Shown piece after piece: positions 18,681-27,207 of a stretch of 64,000 nt of DNA. Each line of letters opens with the position of its first letter. Position 1 is the stretch's first letter. This DNA comes from Flavobacterium fragile (lineage in GTDB: Bacteria; Bacteroidota; Bacteroidia; Flavobacteriales; Flavobacteriaceae). Both the position numbers and the translations under genes were made by a program. The stretch is from the NCBI RefSeq assembly GCF_023634865.1, contig NZ_JAMLJN010000003.1, forward strand, positions 1 to 64,000, written 5' to 3'. The notes below the pieces were generated by a model. The model searched no databases. It saw only the letters and a program-made list of their open reading frames with translations, and was not told the DNA's origin.

Positions 18681-19313
18681 ATGATAAATTTAGATCAATT
18701 TAGAAATACCCCTGTTGATTATGCTACCTTGGTTACCTTACTAAGGGACTACCGATTTCCAAAAGACAAAATTGCTGCTATGGAAAAACAGCAGCAGTTA
18801 ATACGAATTAAAAAAGGGTTGTTTGTAGTTGCGCAACAAGAGGGTACATCTCCTATTTCTAGAGAATTGATAGCTAATCATTTATATGGCCCTTCTTATG
18901 TTTCTTTAGAAAGTGCCTTATCCTATCACAATTTGATTCCAGAAAGAGTATATAGGGTACGTTCGGTAACTATGAAACGATTTAAAATGTATGATACTCC
19001 TTTGGGTGTATTTGAATATCGTACGGTTTCACCGGAGTATTTTTCAATTGGTATTCAACAACAAGTTACCCAAGACAATACCGCTTTTTTAATTGCTTCA
19101 CCTGAAAAAGCTTTATGCGATTTGATTGTATTGTCTTCAGGATTACGATTGCAATCGTCAAAAGCAGTTAAAATCTATTTAGAAGAAAATTTGCGAATTG
19201 ATTTATTTGAAAATAGAAGTTGGAACACTGAAATTATTAGCCAGTGTATGGAAGTAGGAAAGAAAAAAACAGCATTGTCACAACTTTTAAAACTATTGAA
19301 AAACAATGAGTAG
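18681..19313 (+). CDS. AbiEi-type antitoxin (type IV toxin-antitoxin)
   Basis: A 210-residue protein with an N-terminal winged helix (residues about 10-55, ending in RIKKGLFVV) and an AbiEi C-terminal region including GPSYVSLESALSYHNLIPE and SPEKALCDLI. AbiEi neutralises AbiEii without direct complex formation and represses the operon. The AbiE systems studied give abortive phage infection or plasmid stabilisation. It overlaps abiEii by 8 bp, the standard arrangement. Two inverted repeats precede it. Confidence 0.9.
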   Translation: MINLDQFRNTPVDYATLVTLLRDYRFPKDKIAAMEKQQQLIRIKKGLFVVAQQEGTSPISRELIANHLYGPSYVSLESALSYHNLIPERVYRVRSVTMKRFKMYDTPLGVFEYRTVSPEYFSIGIQQQVTQDNTAFLIASPEKALCDLIVLSSGLRLQSSKAVKIYLEENLRIDLFENRSWNTEIISQCMEVGKKKTALSQLLKLLKNNE

Positions 19314-20151
19314 TTCCGTATTTGATCAAATGATGGGACGTTATACAATACAAACTGTAGACGACCGCACTAATGCTTTACATGAAGTAATGCAGCAAAT
19401 TGCTTTAGCAGGTTTGTATAGAGCAGGATTTTTTAATAAAGCAGCTTTTTATGGTGGTACTTGTTTGCGCATTTTTCATGCTTTGCCTCGTTTTTCAGAA
19501 GATTTAGATTTTTCATTGTTGCAACCCGATCCTAATTTTACTATATCCGATTATTTTGATGCTATTGTTGATGAATTTAAGGCATTGGGTAGAGAAGTAG
19601 TGATTTCCAAAAAAGAGGAAAAAAAACAATCGCCAGTTGAGTCTGCTTTTTTGAAAGATACTACCGAAATTTACAATATCCATTTTCAATCTACACCTAG
19701 TATAAAAATTAAAATTGAAGTAGACCTGCAGCCGCCCTTGGGATTTTCAACGGAGCCAAAATTGTTGTTGTTACCTTTTTCTTTTATGGTGCCATGTTAT
19801 ACCCTTCCTGACCTATTTGCTGGAAAAATGCATGCCATGTTATTCAGAAGTTGGAACAACAGAGTGAAAGGGAGAGATTGGTATGATTTTGAGTGGTATG
19901 TGCGTCATTCTATTCCGTTGGGTTTTGAGCATTTTATAAAGAGAGCGCAGCAAACCCATGGTTATGATAGTACATTAATGACGCCAACAATATTTAAAGA
20001 ATTACTCAAAAAAAGAATCCTAGAAACCGATATAAATTTGGTGAAAAATGATGTACAACCGTTTATAAAAGATTCTTCTGAAATTGCTATTTGGTCAACG
20101 GACTATTTTTTGCAATTGGTTGACCATATAAAAATATCCTCTAATCATTAG
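19306..20151 (+). CDS. AbiEii-type nucleotidyltransferase toxin
   Basis: A 281-residue nucleotidyltransferase of the AbiEii/MenT group. FYGGTCLRI near residue 48 and RFSEDLDFSL near 62 give the G-G/S and D-x-D metal site. IEVDLQP near 142 supplies a further acidic residue, and KMHAMLFRSWNNRVKGRDWYD near 175-195 is the conserved base-binding region. All key motifs are present, so the toxin looks intact. Members of this family modify tRNA or otherwise use NTPs to arrest growth. It lies 18 bp upstream of the intact sugar transferase. Confidence 0.9.
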   Translation: MSSSVFDQMMGRYTIQTVDDRTNALHEVMQQIALAGLYRAGFFNKAAFYGGTCLRIFHALPRFSEDLDFSLLQPDPNFTISDYFDAIVDEFKALGREVVISKKEEKKQSPVESAFLKDTTEIYNIHFQSTPSIKIKIEVDLQPPLGFSTEPKLLLLPFSFMVPCYTLPDLFAGKMHAMLFRSWNNRVKGRDWYDFEWYVRHSIPLGFEHFIKRAQQTHGYDSTLMTPTIFKELLKKRILETDINLVKNDVQPFIKDSSEIAIWSTDYFLQLVDHIKISSNH

Positions 20152-20169
20152 TCTGAAGCATCAAAATCT

Positions 20170-20775
20170 ATGTACCAAAATTATTTTAAACGACTCTTCG
20201 ATTTTTTAATTGCACTCGTTGCTTTATTGTTATTTAGTCCTCTATTTATATTAGTTACTATTGGCTTGTTTTTTGCCAACCAAGGAAAGCCTTTTTTCTT
20301 TCAAACCCGCCCAGGTAAAAATGAAAAACTGTTTCGAATTGTGAAGTTCAAGACTATGAATGATAAAAAGGATAGCGAGGGGAACTTGTTATCGGATGCG
20401 GAGCGTTTGACTAGAATAGGTCGTTTTGTGCGAAAGACCTCGTTAGATGAGATTCCGCAATTGTTGAATGTCTTGAAAGGGGATATGAGTTTGATAGGGC
20501 CTCGGCCTTTGTTAGTACAATACTTACCTTTGTACAATGCAGTGCAAAAGCAACGCCATAACGTACGGCCTGGGATTACAGGTTGGGCACAAGTCAATGG
20601 GCGGAATGGGATTTCATGGGAACAGAAGTTTGCTTATGATGTGTGGTATGTGGAGCATTGTTCTTTACTTTTGGATTTGAAAATTTTATTGAGAACTATT
20701 CAGAAAGTGGTTAAATCAGAGGGAATTAATGCGAATCAAGAGATAACTATGGAACCCTTTAGAGGTAATGATTAA
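20170..20775 (+). CDS. Initiating phosphoglycosyl transferase, PglC type
   Basis: A 201-residue monotopic sugar transferase, the full length for the PglC family. Residues 5-35 form the reentrant membrane hairpin ([19 protein letters not shown]). [19 protein letters not shown] follows, and the catalytic Asp93-Glu94 are in SLDEIPQL, followed by [10 protein letters not shown]. It transfers a sugar phosphate from a UDP-sugar to undecaprenyl phosphate and starts repeat-unit assembly. The acetyltransferase downstream suggests a diNAcBac-like substrate. Its 5' end is duplicated upstream of the AbiE genes. Confidence 0.92.
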   Translation: MYQNYFKRLFDFLIALVALLLFSPLFILVTIGLFFANQGKPFFFQTRPGKNEKLFRIVKFKTMNDKKDSEGNLLSDAERLTRIGRFVRKTSLDEIPQLLNVLKGDMSLIGPRPLLVQYLPLYNAVQKQRHNVRPGITGWAQVNGRNGISWEQKFAYDVWYVEHCSLLLDLKILLRTIQKVVKSEGINANQEITMEPFRGND

Positions 20776-20786
20776 AAAAATTAATT

Positions 20787-21428
20787 ATGGATAATATTGC
20801 AATTATTGGAGTAGGAGGATTTGGTAGAGAAGTAAAATTTTTACTTGATGAAATTAACAAAATCAATAAAAAATTTAATATACTTGGGTTTTATGATGAT
20901 GCTGATGAATTGGAATCAAGTTACAATGGATTACCTTATTTAGGAAAAATTGAAAAATTAAATTTATTAACAGACCAAACATCTGTGGTGTTAGGAATTG
21001 GAGACCCTAAAATTAAGCAAAAAATAATTTCTAGGTTAACTAATCCTAATTTGAGGTTTCCAACAATTATCCATCCCAGTGTTATTGTAAGTAATGATGA
21101 TGTTAATATTGGGGAAGGGACAATTATTTGTGCTGGTACTATTATAACTTGTAATATAGAAATAGGAAGTTTTGTAACTTTAAATCTTATGTGTACAGTT
21201 GGTCATGATACAAAAATTGGAGATTATAGTTCATTTATGCCTTCAGTCAATATTTCTGGTGATGTACTAGTTGAGGATGGGGTTTACGTAGGAACCGGAG
21301 CTAAAATTATTAATCAATTGACTATTGGACAAGGGACAATAGTAGGAGCTGGAGCGGTTGTTTCTAAATCTTTACCACCGAGCTGTACGGCTGTAGGTAT
21401 TCCAGCCAAACCGATAAAATTTCATTAA
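20787..21428 (+). CDS. NeuD/PglD-family sugar O/N-acetyltransferase
   Basis: A 213-residue protein. An N-terminal nucleotide-binding region (IIGVGGFGREVKFLL, residues 5-19) precedes a left-handed beta-helix of hexapeptide repeats from about residue 95. His in CTVGHDTKIGD is the probable catalytic base, and the C-terminus ends VGIPAKPIKFH. In the bacillosamine pathway PglD acetylates the 4-amino group of the UDP-sugar made by PglF and PglE. It lies 11 bp after the PglC-type gene, as in known pgl loci. A sialic acid NeuD role is less likely because no neu genes are seen. Confidence 0.88.
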   Translation: MDNIAIIGVGGFGREVKFLLDEINKINKKFNILGFYDDADELESSYNGLPYLGKIEKLNLLTDQTSVVLGIGDPKIKQKIISRLTNPNLRFPTIIHPSVIVSNDDVNIGEGTIICAGTIITCNIEIGSFVTLNLMCTVGHDTKIGDYSSFMPSVNISGDVLVEDGVYVGTGAKIINQLTIGQGTIVGAGAVVSKSLPPSCTAVGIPAKPIKFH

Positions 21429-21452
21429 AATCCGCATCAGCGGATTTTTTTT
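21427..21452 (+). terminator. Rho-independent terminator of the polysaccharide locus
   Basis: The stem AAAATCCGC / GCGGATTTT (21427-21435 and 21440-21448) with loop ATCA is followed by a T run. It overlaps the stop codon of the acetyltransferase gene and would end the long transcript. Confidence 0.88.
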
Positions 21453-21751
21453 GGTTTAAAAATTAAAAACCACATTTATACTATTGATTTTTTACTATAA
21501 AAACAGGTTGCTTTCTGGTTCTAAATGTTAAATATTTGTTAATTTTTATAAAACATAAGTTGTTGTTAATCAAGTTTTTAAAAAAATAAATTTAAAATAT
21601 TTACCTTAAATAGATTGATTTTTTAAAAACAAAAAGAAACTTATTTTGTTTTAATAATATAAAAGAAAAGGTACAAATAATAAGGCGCACCGGTTAAGCT
21701 ATTTTGTTTGTAATCTTTTAAAAATTTATTATTAATATAAAATTTAACAAC
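21453..21751. other. AT-rich leader before the HU-like gene
   Basis: About 300 bp, strongly AT-rich, without an open frame. TATTTTG occurs twice (near 21642 and 21700), each one T short of the TAnnTTTG -7 pattern. I could not settle on a promoter. Confidence 0.4.
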
Positions 21752-22132
21752 ATGATCAAGTATCGCGTACTGCCTAAAAAAAATCCTCAGGACTTGGCAG
21801 CCCCTGAAAAGTTCTACGCAACTGCCATCGCGGATGGTGAAGTAGATTTTGAGTTTTTAGCGGAGCAAATTGCTTATGAAACTACCTTAACCGAAACCGA
21901 CTGTATAGCGGTATTACTTTCGTTAGAACGTAATATCCTACGTCAGTTAGAGCAAGGAAAAATTGTAAGAGTAGGCCGTTTAGGAAGTTTTAACGTAACC
22001 CTAAAATCAGCAGGGAAAGACACTTTAGAAGAAGTCACTGCTACAGACATTGTAAAAGGTAGGGTTCGTTTTAGACCGGGTAAAAAACTCAGCAAAATGA
22101 CTAACGAGTTGCGTTTCAGAAAAGCAAACTAA
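21752..22132 (+). CDS. HU-family DNA-binding protein, Bacteroidota HU-HIG type
   Basis: A 126-residue HU/IHF-like protein. The HU core includes LAEQIAYETTLTETDC and GKIVRVGRLGSFNVT, then an arm and a C-terminal RVRFRPGKKL. The start MIKYRVLPKKNPQDL is typical of the HU-HIG group found in Bacteroidota, often beside surface polysaccharide loci. It would bend DNA, perhaps at the repeats or promoters nearby. It is transcribed apart from the polysaccharide genes, with a terminator on each side. Confidence 0.88.
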   Translation: MIKYRVLPKKNPQDLAAPEKFYATAIADGEVDFEFLAEQIAYETTLTETDCIAVLLSLERNILRQLEQGKIVRVGRLGSFNVTLKSAGKDTLEEVTATDIVKGRVRFRPGKKLSKMTNELRFRKAN

Positions 22133-22150
22133 TAAGGTCATTAATTTTTA

Positions 22151-22177
22151 AACCGAGGATTTCCCTCGGTTTTTTTA
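22151..22177 (+). terminator. Rho-independent terminator after the HU-like gene
   Basis: AACCGAGG (22151-22158) pairs with CCTCGGTT (22164-22171) around a 5-base loop and runs into seven Ts. Confidence 0.88.
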
Positions 22178-23000
22178 TGCCTTTAAGTGAAAAAAGCTCA
22201 AAGGTTTTTGTTTATTGCTCAAAGGTTTTTTGAAATTTCTCAAAGGATTTGCTTAAAAACTACGAGCTTTTAGAAGAATCTTTTGAGCTTTTTATAAAGT
22301 AGAAGAGTACATCGCAAACACCCCTATAGTCCCCTCAAGGGGACAATTCCCAGTACAACCATTTATTAGTTGGTAGTTTATAGATAATTCGAATTTATAG
22401 TCTTTAAAATTATTAAAAGTCAATAGTCTCTGTAAAGATTGTCCCCTCGAGGTCCCGATAGCTATCGGGATTAGGGGTGTTTCGAGTGTTTTAAGTAAGT
22501 TTGATTTTGAAGTTTTTGGAACACAGATTTTTATAATTTGAGGAATTTTTGAAATTTTAATTTTGGAGTAATCTTTATAATTTTTGCATTTGTTCTTGAA
22601 ATTGTACTTGTTCTTGAACTTGTTTTTGGAACTCGGATAACGGAGGCTGAGGTTCTCGAAGCCGTAGTTGTTGGAACGCGGATGAAACGGGTCCGCTTAG
22701 CGGAGCGCTGATGAAGCGGATTTTCTTTGTTTGTGTTGATGGATTCGCTAAAGCGAAGGGTGATGGGGACGGATTTTCTCTGAGACTGAAAACTGAGACT
22801 GAACACTTATCTTGTTTCAAGTTTTCGGAACACGGATTTTTATAATTTGGGAAATCTATACAATTTTGGAACGGGGATGACGGTGGCTGAGGTTCTCGAA
22901 GCCACCGCTTTTTATTTTATAGTTATGTTGTCTATTGAGTTGCTATGTTATGCTATTTTTTTTGTAAAAATCCTTCGGCGCGCGCCTTTTTGATGACAGG
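22178..23000. repeat. Repeat block with nested palindromes
   Basis: A palindrome TCCCCTCAAGGGGA is at 22330-22343. Near 22440-22482 the opposite-orientation version has its second arm interrupted by TCCCGATAGCTATCGGGA. One 154-bp unit starts at about 22677, and the symmetric hairpin at 22881-22907 is identical in sequence to the insert in the dehydrogenase gene. Before 22310 a short run of CTCAAAGG-type repeats follows the HU terminator. No gene was identified. Confidence 0.75.
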
Positions 23001-23010
23001 GTTGTCAAAA

Positions 23011-23088
23011 CCGCATTAAATTGTATCAAACTGTATCAAATGGTATTAAAATGCTACTTGCTTGGTATTTAGGCTTTTGCTAACTTTA
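23011..23088 (+). promoter_or_regulatory. Four 10-bp iterons and a promoter
   Basis: CCGCATTAAA, TTGTATCAAA, CTGTATCAAA and TGGTATTAAA follow each other without gap at 23011-23050, one helical turn per unit. TTG at 23058-23060, 20 bp, and TAACTTTA at 23081-23088 (one mismatch to TAnnTTTG) follow. The layout suits cooperative binding of a protein on one DNA face next to the promoter of the gene at 23106. Confidence 0.5.
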
Positions 23089-23105
23089 GGAAAAACAATT
23101 TTATT

Positions 23106-23861
23106 ATGGCAAAAGTTATTTCTAATGTTACATTTCGTGGTACTATAGGTGGTATTACGTTTTACAAGGCTTCTGATCAGGAGTTGGCTCGAGAGAAAGG
23201 TGATTCGGGTATTACTTCTAAGCAATTTGCAGAGAATCCTATTTTTAATCGGATTAAGTTGCATGGTTTTGAATTTGGTAGGTGTTCGCGTAAGTCTCGT
23301 TATTTTCGTATGTTGGTTAAGTCTTTTTTTGATCGTGCTAAGGATGTTTCCTTTGCGGGTCGTGTGAATCAGTTGTTGTTTGAGATTATAGAAGAGGATC
23401 TGTCAAATCCGATAGGTTCTCGACTGATAGAAAATGGTCTTACTTCACCCTATTTGTCTGAGATTTTATTGGGTTTTGAAGGGAATCGTTTGCGTCCGAT
23501 GACCAAGGTGTGTCGTGTTCCTGTTTCGTTTGATTGGGATACTATGGTTTTACAACCGTTCTCATTGCACCTTACGCAAGATTTAGAGTGGCCTGATGTG
23601 GATGCGAATTTGGTCGAATTTCAGTTGGGCTTTGCCAACTGGGATTCTGCTGCTAATAGCTTTGAAACTTCTTACAGTAACGTTATTCAAGTGGCGCGAG
23701 AGGCTGTTGTTATTGATTTGTCGTTTGAGATTGCGCCTTTGCCTGAGCATGATTTGTGGTTGGCGTTTTTGTTTATAGGTTTTTCGAATAAGGTTAGGCG
23801 TAAGGTGAAACCGTTGGCAAGGAAGTGGAATACGGTTACGGTTGTTGGGATGAAGAGGTGA
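23106..23861 (+). CDS. Hypothetical protein starting with a GTIGGITFYK segment
   Basis: A 251-residue protein without signal peptide or membrane segment. The N-terminus, MAKVISNVTFRGTIGGITFY, followed by a basic stretch and ENPIFNRIKLHGFEFGR, resembles a group of Flavobacteria hypothetical proteins of similar length (possibly DUF6266). I recall the pattern but cannot verify it. The C-terminal half has alternating hydrophobic strands (WLAFLFIGFSNK, WNTVTVVGMK), suggesting a beta-rich domain. GC looks higher than in neighbouring genes. It has its own promoter with 10-bp iterons and stands alone between repeat blocks. Function unknown. Confidence 0.7.
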   Translation: MAKVISNVTFRGTIGGITFYKASDQELAREKGDSGITSKQFAENPIFNRIKLHGFEFGRCSRKSRYFRMLVKSFFDRAKDVSFAGRVNQLLFEIIEEDLSNPIGSRLIENGLTSPYLSEILLGFEGNRLRPMTKVCRVPVSFDWDTMVLQPFSLHLTQDLEWPDVDANLVEFQLGFANWDSAANSFETSYSNVIQVAREAVVIDLSFEIAPLPEHDLWLAFLFIGFSNKVRRKVKPLARKWNTVTVVGMKR

Positions 23862-23894
23862 TGAAGCGGTACGAGTTGTGGTTTTTGAGTTTTA

Positions 23895-24187
23895 GGAACA
23901 CGGATTGGGATAATTTGGGAAATTTTTGAAATTTTAATTTGGGAGAAATCTTAGAAATTTTGGCACGCGGATGATGCGGATTTGTTTTAGCAAAACGCTG
24001 ATGGTTACGGATTCGCTAAAGCGAAGGGGATAATTACGGGTTTTGGAACACGGATTGGGATAATTTGGGAAATTTTTGAAATTTTAATTTGGGAGAAATC
24101 TTAGAAATTTTGGCACGCGGATGATGCGGATTTGTTTTAGCAAAACGCTGATGGTTACGGATTCGCTAAAGCGAAGGGGATAATTAC
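23895..24187. repeat. 150-bp tandem duplication of a repeat variant
   Basis: Two copies of the same ~143 bp (starting GGAACACGGATTGGG) begin at 23895 and 24045 with a 7-bp spacer. By eye they are identical, so the duplication is recent. Each ends with TTCGCTAAAGCGAA and carries a divergent form of the GCGGATGATGCGGAT core. A Flavobacteria-type CTCGACTTCGCTCGATATG motif follows near 24276. Confidence 0.85.
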
Positions 24188-24544
24188 TGGTTTTTAATGT
24201 TGAATGTTGGCTTTACGATGTAAAGTGATCTCCTACTTTGGAGGAGATTCTGAAACTAGTTCAGAAAGACAAGTTCTCGACTTCGCTCGATATGACACAA
24301 GGAGATTTCGGTTTTAGGAACGGTATGGGGTTTTGCTTCGAGAAATCTTTATATTTTAATTTCCATCACGATTTTGTTTTAGGTTTTTTTATTTGTTATC
24401 GCAACATGTATTACGGTAACTTTAATTACGATATATTATGAACTTTTATAACCGTGAAAAAATATTGACGTTATTGGAGTTGGTCTTATTATTTGTTTCA
24501 TGTTTAAAGAAATTACAGTTTAAAACCAATTTATCAATATAAAA

Positions 24545-24609
24545 TGCACTATGATAGTGCATAAAAATAAAAAAAATGCACTTTTGTAGTGCGTTTTTTT
24601 TTATTTTTG
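24545..24609 (+). promoter_or_regulatory. Paired palindromes and -7 box before the second AAA/DUF4143 gene
   Basis: A perfect 17-bp palindrome, TGCACTAT-g-ATAGTGCA, is at 24545-24561. A second TGCACT...AGTGC copy starts 32 bp later at 24577-24593. The -7 element TATTTTTG is at 24602-24609, 17 bp before the start codon. The second palindrome is followed by a T run, so it could also act as a terminator for upstream transcription. The spacing of three helical turns favours an operator pair. Confidence 0.55.
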
Positions 24610-24625
24610 TAGAAATAATTATGCA

Positions 24626-25795
24626 ATGGAAACTTTATTTGAATATTCCAATCGTTTACTAAATGGAGTGAATACTACTTTTACAAGGTATTTATATGAC
24701 CAAATTAATTGGAAAAACAGACTGATTGGAATTATAGGTCCTCGTGGCATTGGGAAAACTACTTTAGTTTTGCAACATATTAAAAACCATTTAGATCCTC
24801 GCTATACGTTATATGTTACAGCGGATGATTTTTATTTTGCCAAAAATCGTCTTTATGAGCTTGCTTCCCATTTTGTTAAATTTGGTGGAACTCATTTTAT
24901 TATTGATGAAATTCACAAATATCCTGATTGGTCAAACGAACTGAAGTTAATTTATGATTATCATCCTCAGTTACAAGTTATATTCACCGGGTCTTCTGTA
25001 TTGGATATTAAAAAAGGAAGTGCCGATTTAAGTCGGAGAGCGGTATTATACCCAATGCAAGGTTTATCCTTTCGTGAATATTTGTTGCTTTTCCATAAAA
25101 TAGAAGTGCCCAAGTTTACGTTAGAAGAAATTGTAACGTATCCGTCAAGGGTAATTTCATTATCGCATCCTTTACTTTTATTTTCTGATTATCTTAAAAA
25201 AGGATATTATCCCTTTGCACTAGAACCTGATTTTGATATAAAATTATTTCAGGTCATTAACCAAACGCTAGAGAGCGATATTCCTGTATATGCAGACATG
25301 AATGTGTCTACAGGAAGAAAGTTGAAACAACTCATGGCTATTGTTGCCGAAAGTGTTCCTTTTAAACCTAACATGAGTAAAATTGCCGAAATGTTAGCTA
25401 TAAGTAGAAATAATATTGCGGATTATCTTTTGTATATGGAAGAAGCTGGAATGGTTTCGCAACTACGAGATGAAACGAATGGCATTAGAGGATTAGGTAA
25501 AGTGAATAAAGTATATTTAGATAATACGAATTTAGTTTATGGATTAGCTAATGAAAATCCTAATAAAGGAAATATTAGAGAGACATTTTTTATGAATCAA
25601 GTACGTGTTCATCATCAAGTTGTTGCTTCTAAAAATGTTGATTTTAAAATTGGAACGATGGATTTTGAGATAGGAGGCAAGAACAAAAGTCTAAAACAAA
25701 TAAAGACGCTTGGGAATGGCTATGTTGTTAAGGATGATATAGAAAGTGGTTATTTAAATACGATTCCTTTATGGTATTTTGGTTTGATGTATTAG
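24626..25795 (+). CDS. AAA ATPase with C-terminal DUF4143-like domain
   Basis: A 389-residue P-loop ATPase. Walker A is GPRGIGKT (38-45), Walker B is HFIIDEIHK (90-98), and FTGSS is at 120-124. A winged-helix-like stretch with SKIAEMLAISRNNIADYLLYMEEAG sits around residues 250-275. The C-terminus carries DFEIGGKNKS, matching the D/E-x-GGK-x-K nuclease-like core of DUF4143 proteins. Same architecture as the gene at 1512 but only distantly similar. Both are lone genes between repeats with palindromes at the promoter. The biological role of the family is not established. Confidence 0.87.
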   Translation: METLFEYSNRLLNGVNTTFTRYLYDQINWKNRLIGIIGPRGIGKTTLVLQHIKNHLDPRYTLYVTADDFYFAKNRLYELASHFVKFGGTHFIIDEIHKYPDWSNELKLIYDYHPQLQVIFTGSSVLDIKKGSADLSRRAVLYPMQGLSFREYLLLFHKIEVPKFTLEEIVTYPSRVISLSHPLLLFSDYLKKGYYPFALEPDFDIKLFQVINQTLESDIPVYADMNVSTGRKLKQLMAIVAESVPFKPNMSKIAEMLAISRNNIADYLLYMEEAGMVSQLRDETNGIRGLGKVNKVYLDNTNLVYGLANENPNKGNIRETFFMNQVRVHHQVVASKNVDFKIGTMDFEIGGKNKSLKQIKTLGNGYVVKDDIESGYLNTIPLWYFGLMY

Positions 25796-25842
25796 TGTTC
25801 TGTATCTCATTTAAGACCATTTCATGAGGTTTTTGGAACACC

Positions 25843-26600
25843 GATATTAATAATTTGGGAAATTTTTGAAATTTTTTAATGTGGATAACGGAGGCTGAGG
25901 TTCTCGAAGCCGTAGTTTTGGAACGCAGATGAAACGGGTCCGTTTGGCGGAGCGCTGATGAAACGGATTTTCTTTGTTTGCGTTGAAGGGTTCGCTAAAG
26001 CGAAGATAGATGGTGGCGGATTTTCTCTGCGACTGAAAACTGCGACTGAAAACTTATTTTGCTTCAAGTTTTGGAACACGGATTGGGATAATTTGGGAAA
26101 TTTTTGAAATTTTTTAATGTGGATAACGGAGGCTGAGGTTCTCGAAGCCGTAGTTTTGGAACGCAGATGAAACGGGTCCGTTTGGCGGAGCGCTGATGAA
26201 ACGGATTTTCTTTGTTTGCGTTGAAGGGTTCGCTAAAGCGAAGATAGATGGTGGCGGATTTTCTCTGCGACTGAAAACTGCGACTGAAAACTTATTTTGC
26301 TTCAAGTTTTGGAACACGGATTGGGATAATTTGGGAAATTTTTGAAATTTTTTAATGTGGATAACGGAGGCTGAGGTTCTCGAAGCCGTAGTTGTTGGAA
26401 CGCGGATGAAACGGGTCCGCTTAGCGGAGCGCTGATGAAACGGATTTTCTTTGTTTGCGTTGAAGGGTTCGCTAAAGCGAAGATGGATGGTGGCGGATTT
26501 TCTCTGCGACTGAAAACTGCGACTGAACACATATCTTGCTTCAAGTTTTGGAACACAGATTGGGATAATTTGAGAAATCTTTGAAATTGTAATTCCATTA
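25843..26600. repeat. Three tandem 238-bp repeats
   Basis: GTGGATAACGGAGG occurs at 25881, 26119 and 26357, a period of exactly 238 bp. Each unit contains a 154-bp module (starts about 25919, 26157 and 26397) plus an 84-bp module with the GAGGTTCTCGAAGCC hairpin. Units one and two look identical; the third has substitutions, including the TCCGCTTAGCGGA form of the stem. Confidence 0.88.
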
Positions 26601-26614
26601 AAATTGCTTAGAAG

Positions 26615-26716
26615 GCATTGTCCCCTTGAGGTCCCAATAGCTATCGGGATTAGGGGTGTAAAAATATGCAACTAAAAAACAGCAATTAAGGCATAATCAA
26701 ATTTTGATTACATTTG
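26615..26716 (+). promoter_or_regulatory. Interrupted palindrome followed by a -7 promoter box
   Basis: A GTCCCCTTGAGG arm at about 26620-26631 is interrupted by a TCCC-AATAGCTAT-CGGGA palindrome before the TTAGGGGTG flank, as also seen near 22443. TACATTTG at 26709-26716 matches TAnnTTTG, 17 bp before the ATG at 26734. No TTG was found at the expected -33 distance. Confidence 0.45.
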
Positions 26717-26733
26717 TTATCTAATCCATCCAA

Positions 26734-27207
26734 ATGCTATTCAAACAAACCCGCATCGGAAAAAACGGAGTACCCTTTACAATATATAAACTCCGAACGA
26801 TACCTGAAGGTGCTACTATGCCCAATGCTTGGGGTGCTTTTTTGCGCAAATCTAAGTTGGATGAATTGCCGCAATTGCTCAATGTGTTGAAAGGCGAAAT
26901 GACCTTTGTAGGCCCTCGCCCCGATGTGCCAGGGTATGCTGATTTACTTCAAGGAGACGATCGCATCATTCTTACTTTAAAACCGGGGATCACCGGTTTA
27001 GCCTCCTTAAAATACCGCAACGAAGAACAACTTTTAACGCAACAACCCAATCCAAAACAATACAATGATGAGGTCATCTGGCCCGATAAGGTACGTATTA
27101 ACAAATGGTACGCTTCTAATCGTACGTTTTTAATTGATTTACAAATTATTTTTTACACGCTTATTCCTATTCCTTTTGATGTTGATGCGTTTATGGGTGA
27201 TGGGTGA
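26734..27207 (+). CDS. Sugar transferase lacking its N-terminal membrane hairpin
   Basis: A 157-residue protein matching the catalytic domain of monotopic phosphoglycosyl transferases. QTRIGKNGVPFTIYKLRTI opens it, the catalytic Asp43-Glu44 are in KLDELPQL, then GPRPDVPGYADLL and PGITGLASLKYRNEE. Family members normally start about 50 residues earlier with a KRLFD membrane hairpin. Here an in-frame TAA lies 12 bp upstream of the ATG, so the hairpin is truly absent. The stop codon lies inside a heptamer array. A TACATTTG box just upstream argues that the short form is transcribed. It may be a remnant or a soluble variant. Confidence 0.75.
   Translation: MLFKQTRIGKNGVPFTIYKLRTIPEGATMPNAWGAFLRKSKLDELPQLLNVLKGEMTFVGPRPDVPGYADLLQGDDRIILTLKPGITGLASLKYRNEEQLLTQQPNPKQYNDEVIWPDKVRINKWYASNRTFLIDLQIIFYTLIPIPFDVDAFMGDG

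Larger units (their letters stand above)
18501..20354 (+). repeat. Direct repeats flanking the AbiE module
   Basis: Bases 18501-18553 and 20302-20354 are identical over 53 bp, offset by exactly 1801 bp. The preceding ~40 bp are similar, with a few mismatches. Everything between them, including AbiEi and AbiEii, could be lost by homologous recombination, leaving one complete chimeric sugar transferase gene. Confidence 0.85.

Noticed and set aside
21453..21751. RNA gene or riboswitch in the AT-rich leader before the HU-like gene
   Set aside because: No stable stem set or known motif is visible; AT-rich sequence alone is not enough.
24238..24441. A 67-codon + strand frame
   Set aside because: It begins in a CTCGACTTCGCTCGATATG-type intergenic repeat and continues into AT-rich DNA. 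There is no recognisable protein or promoter support.
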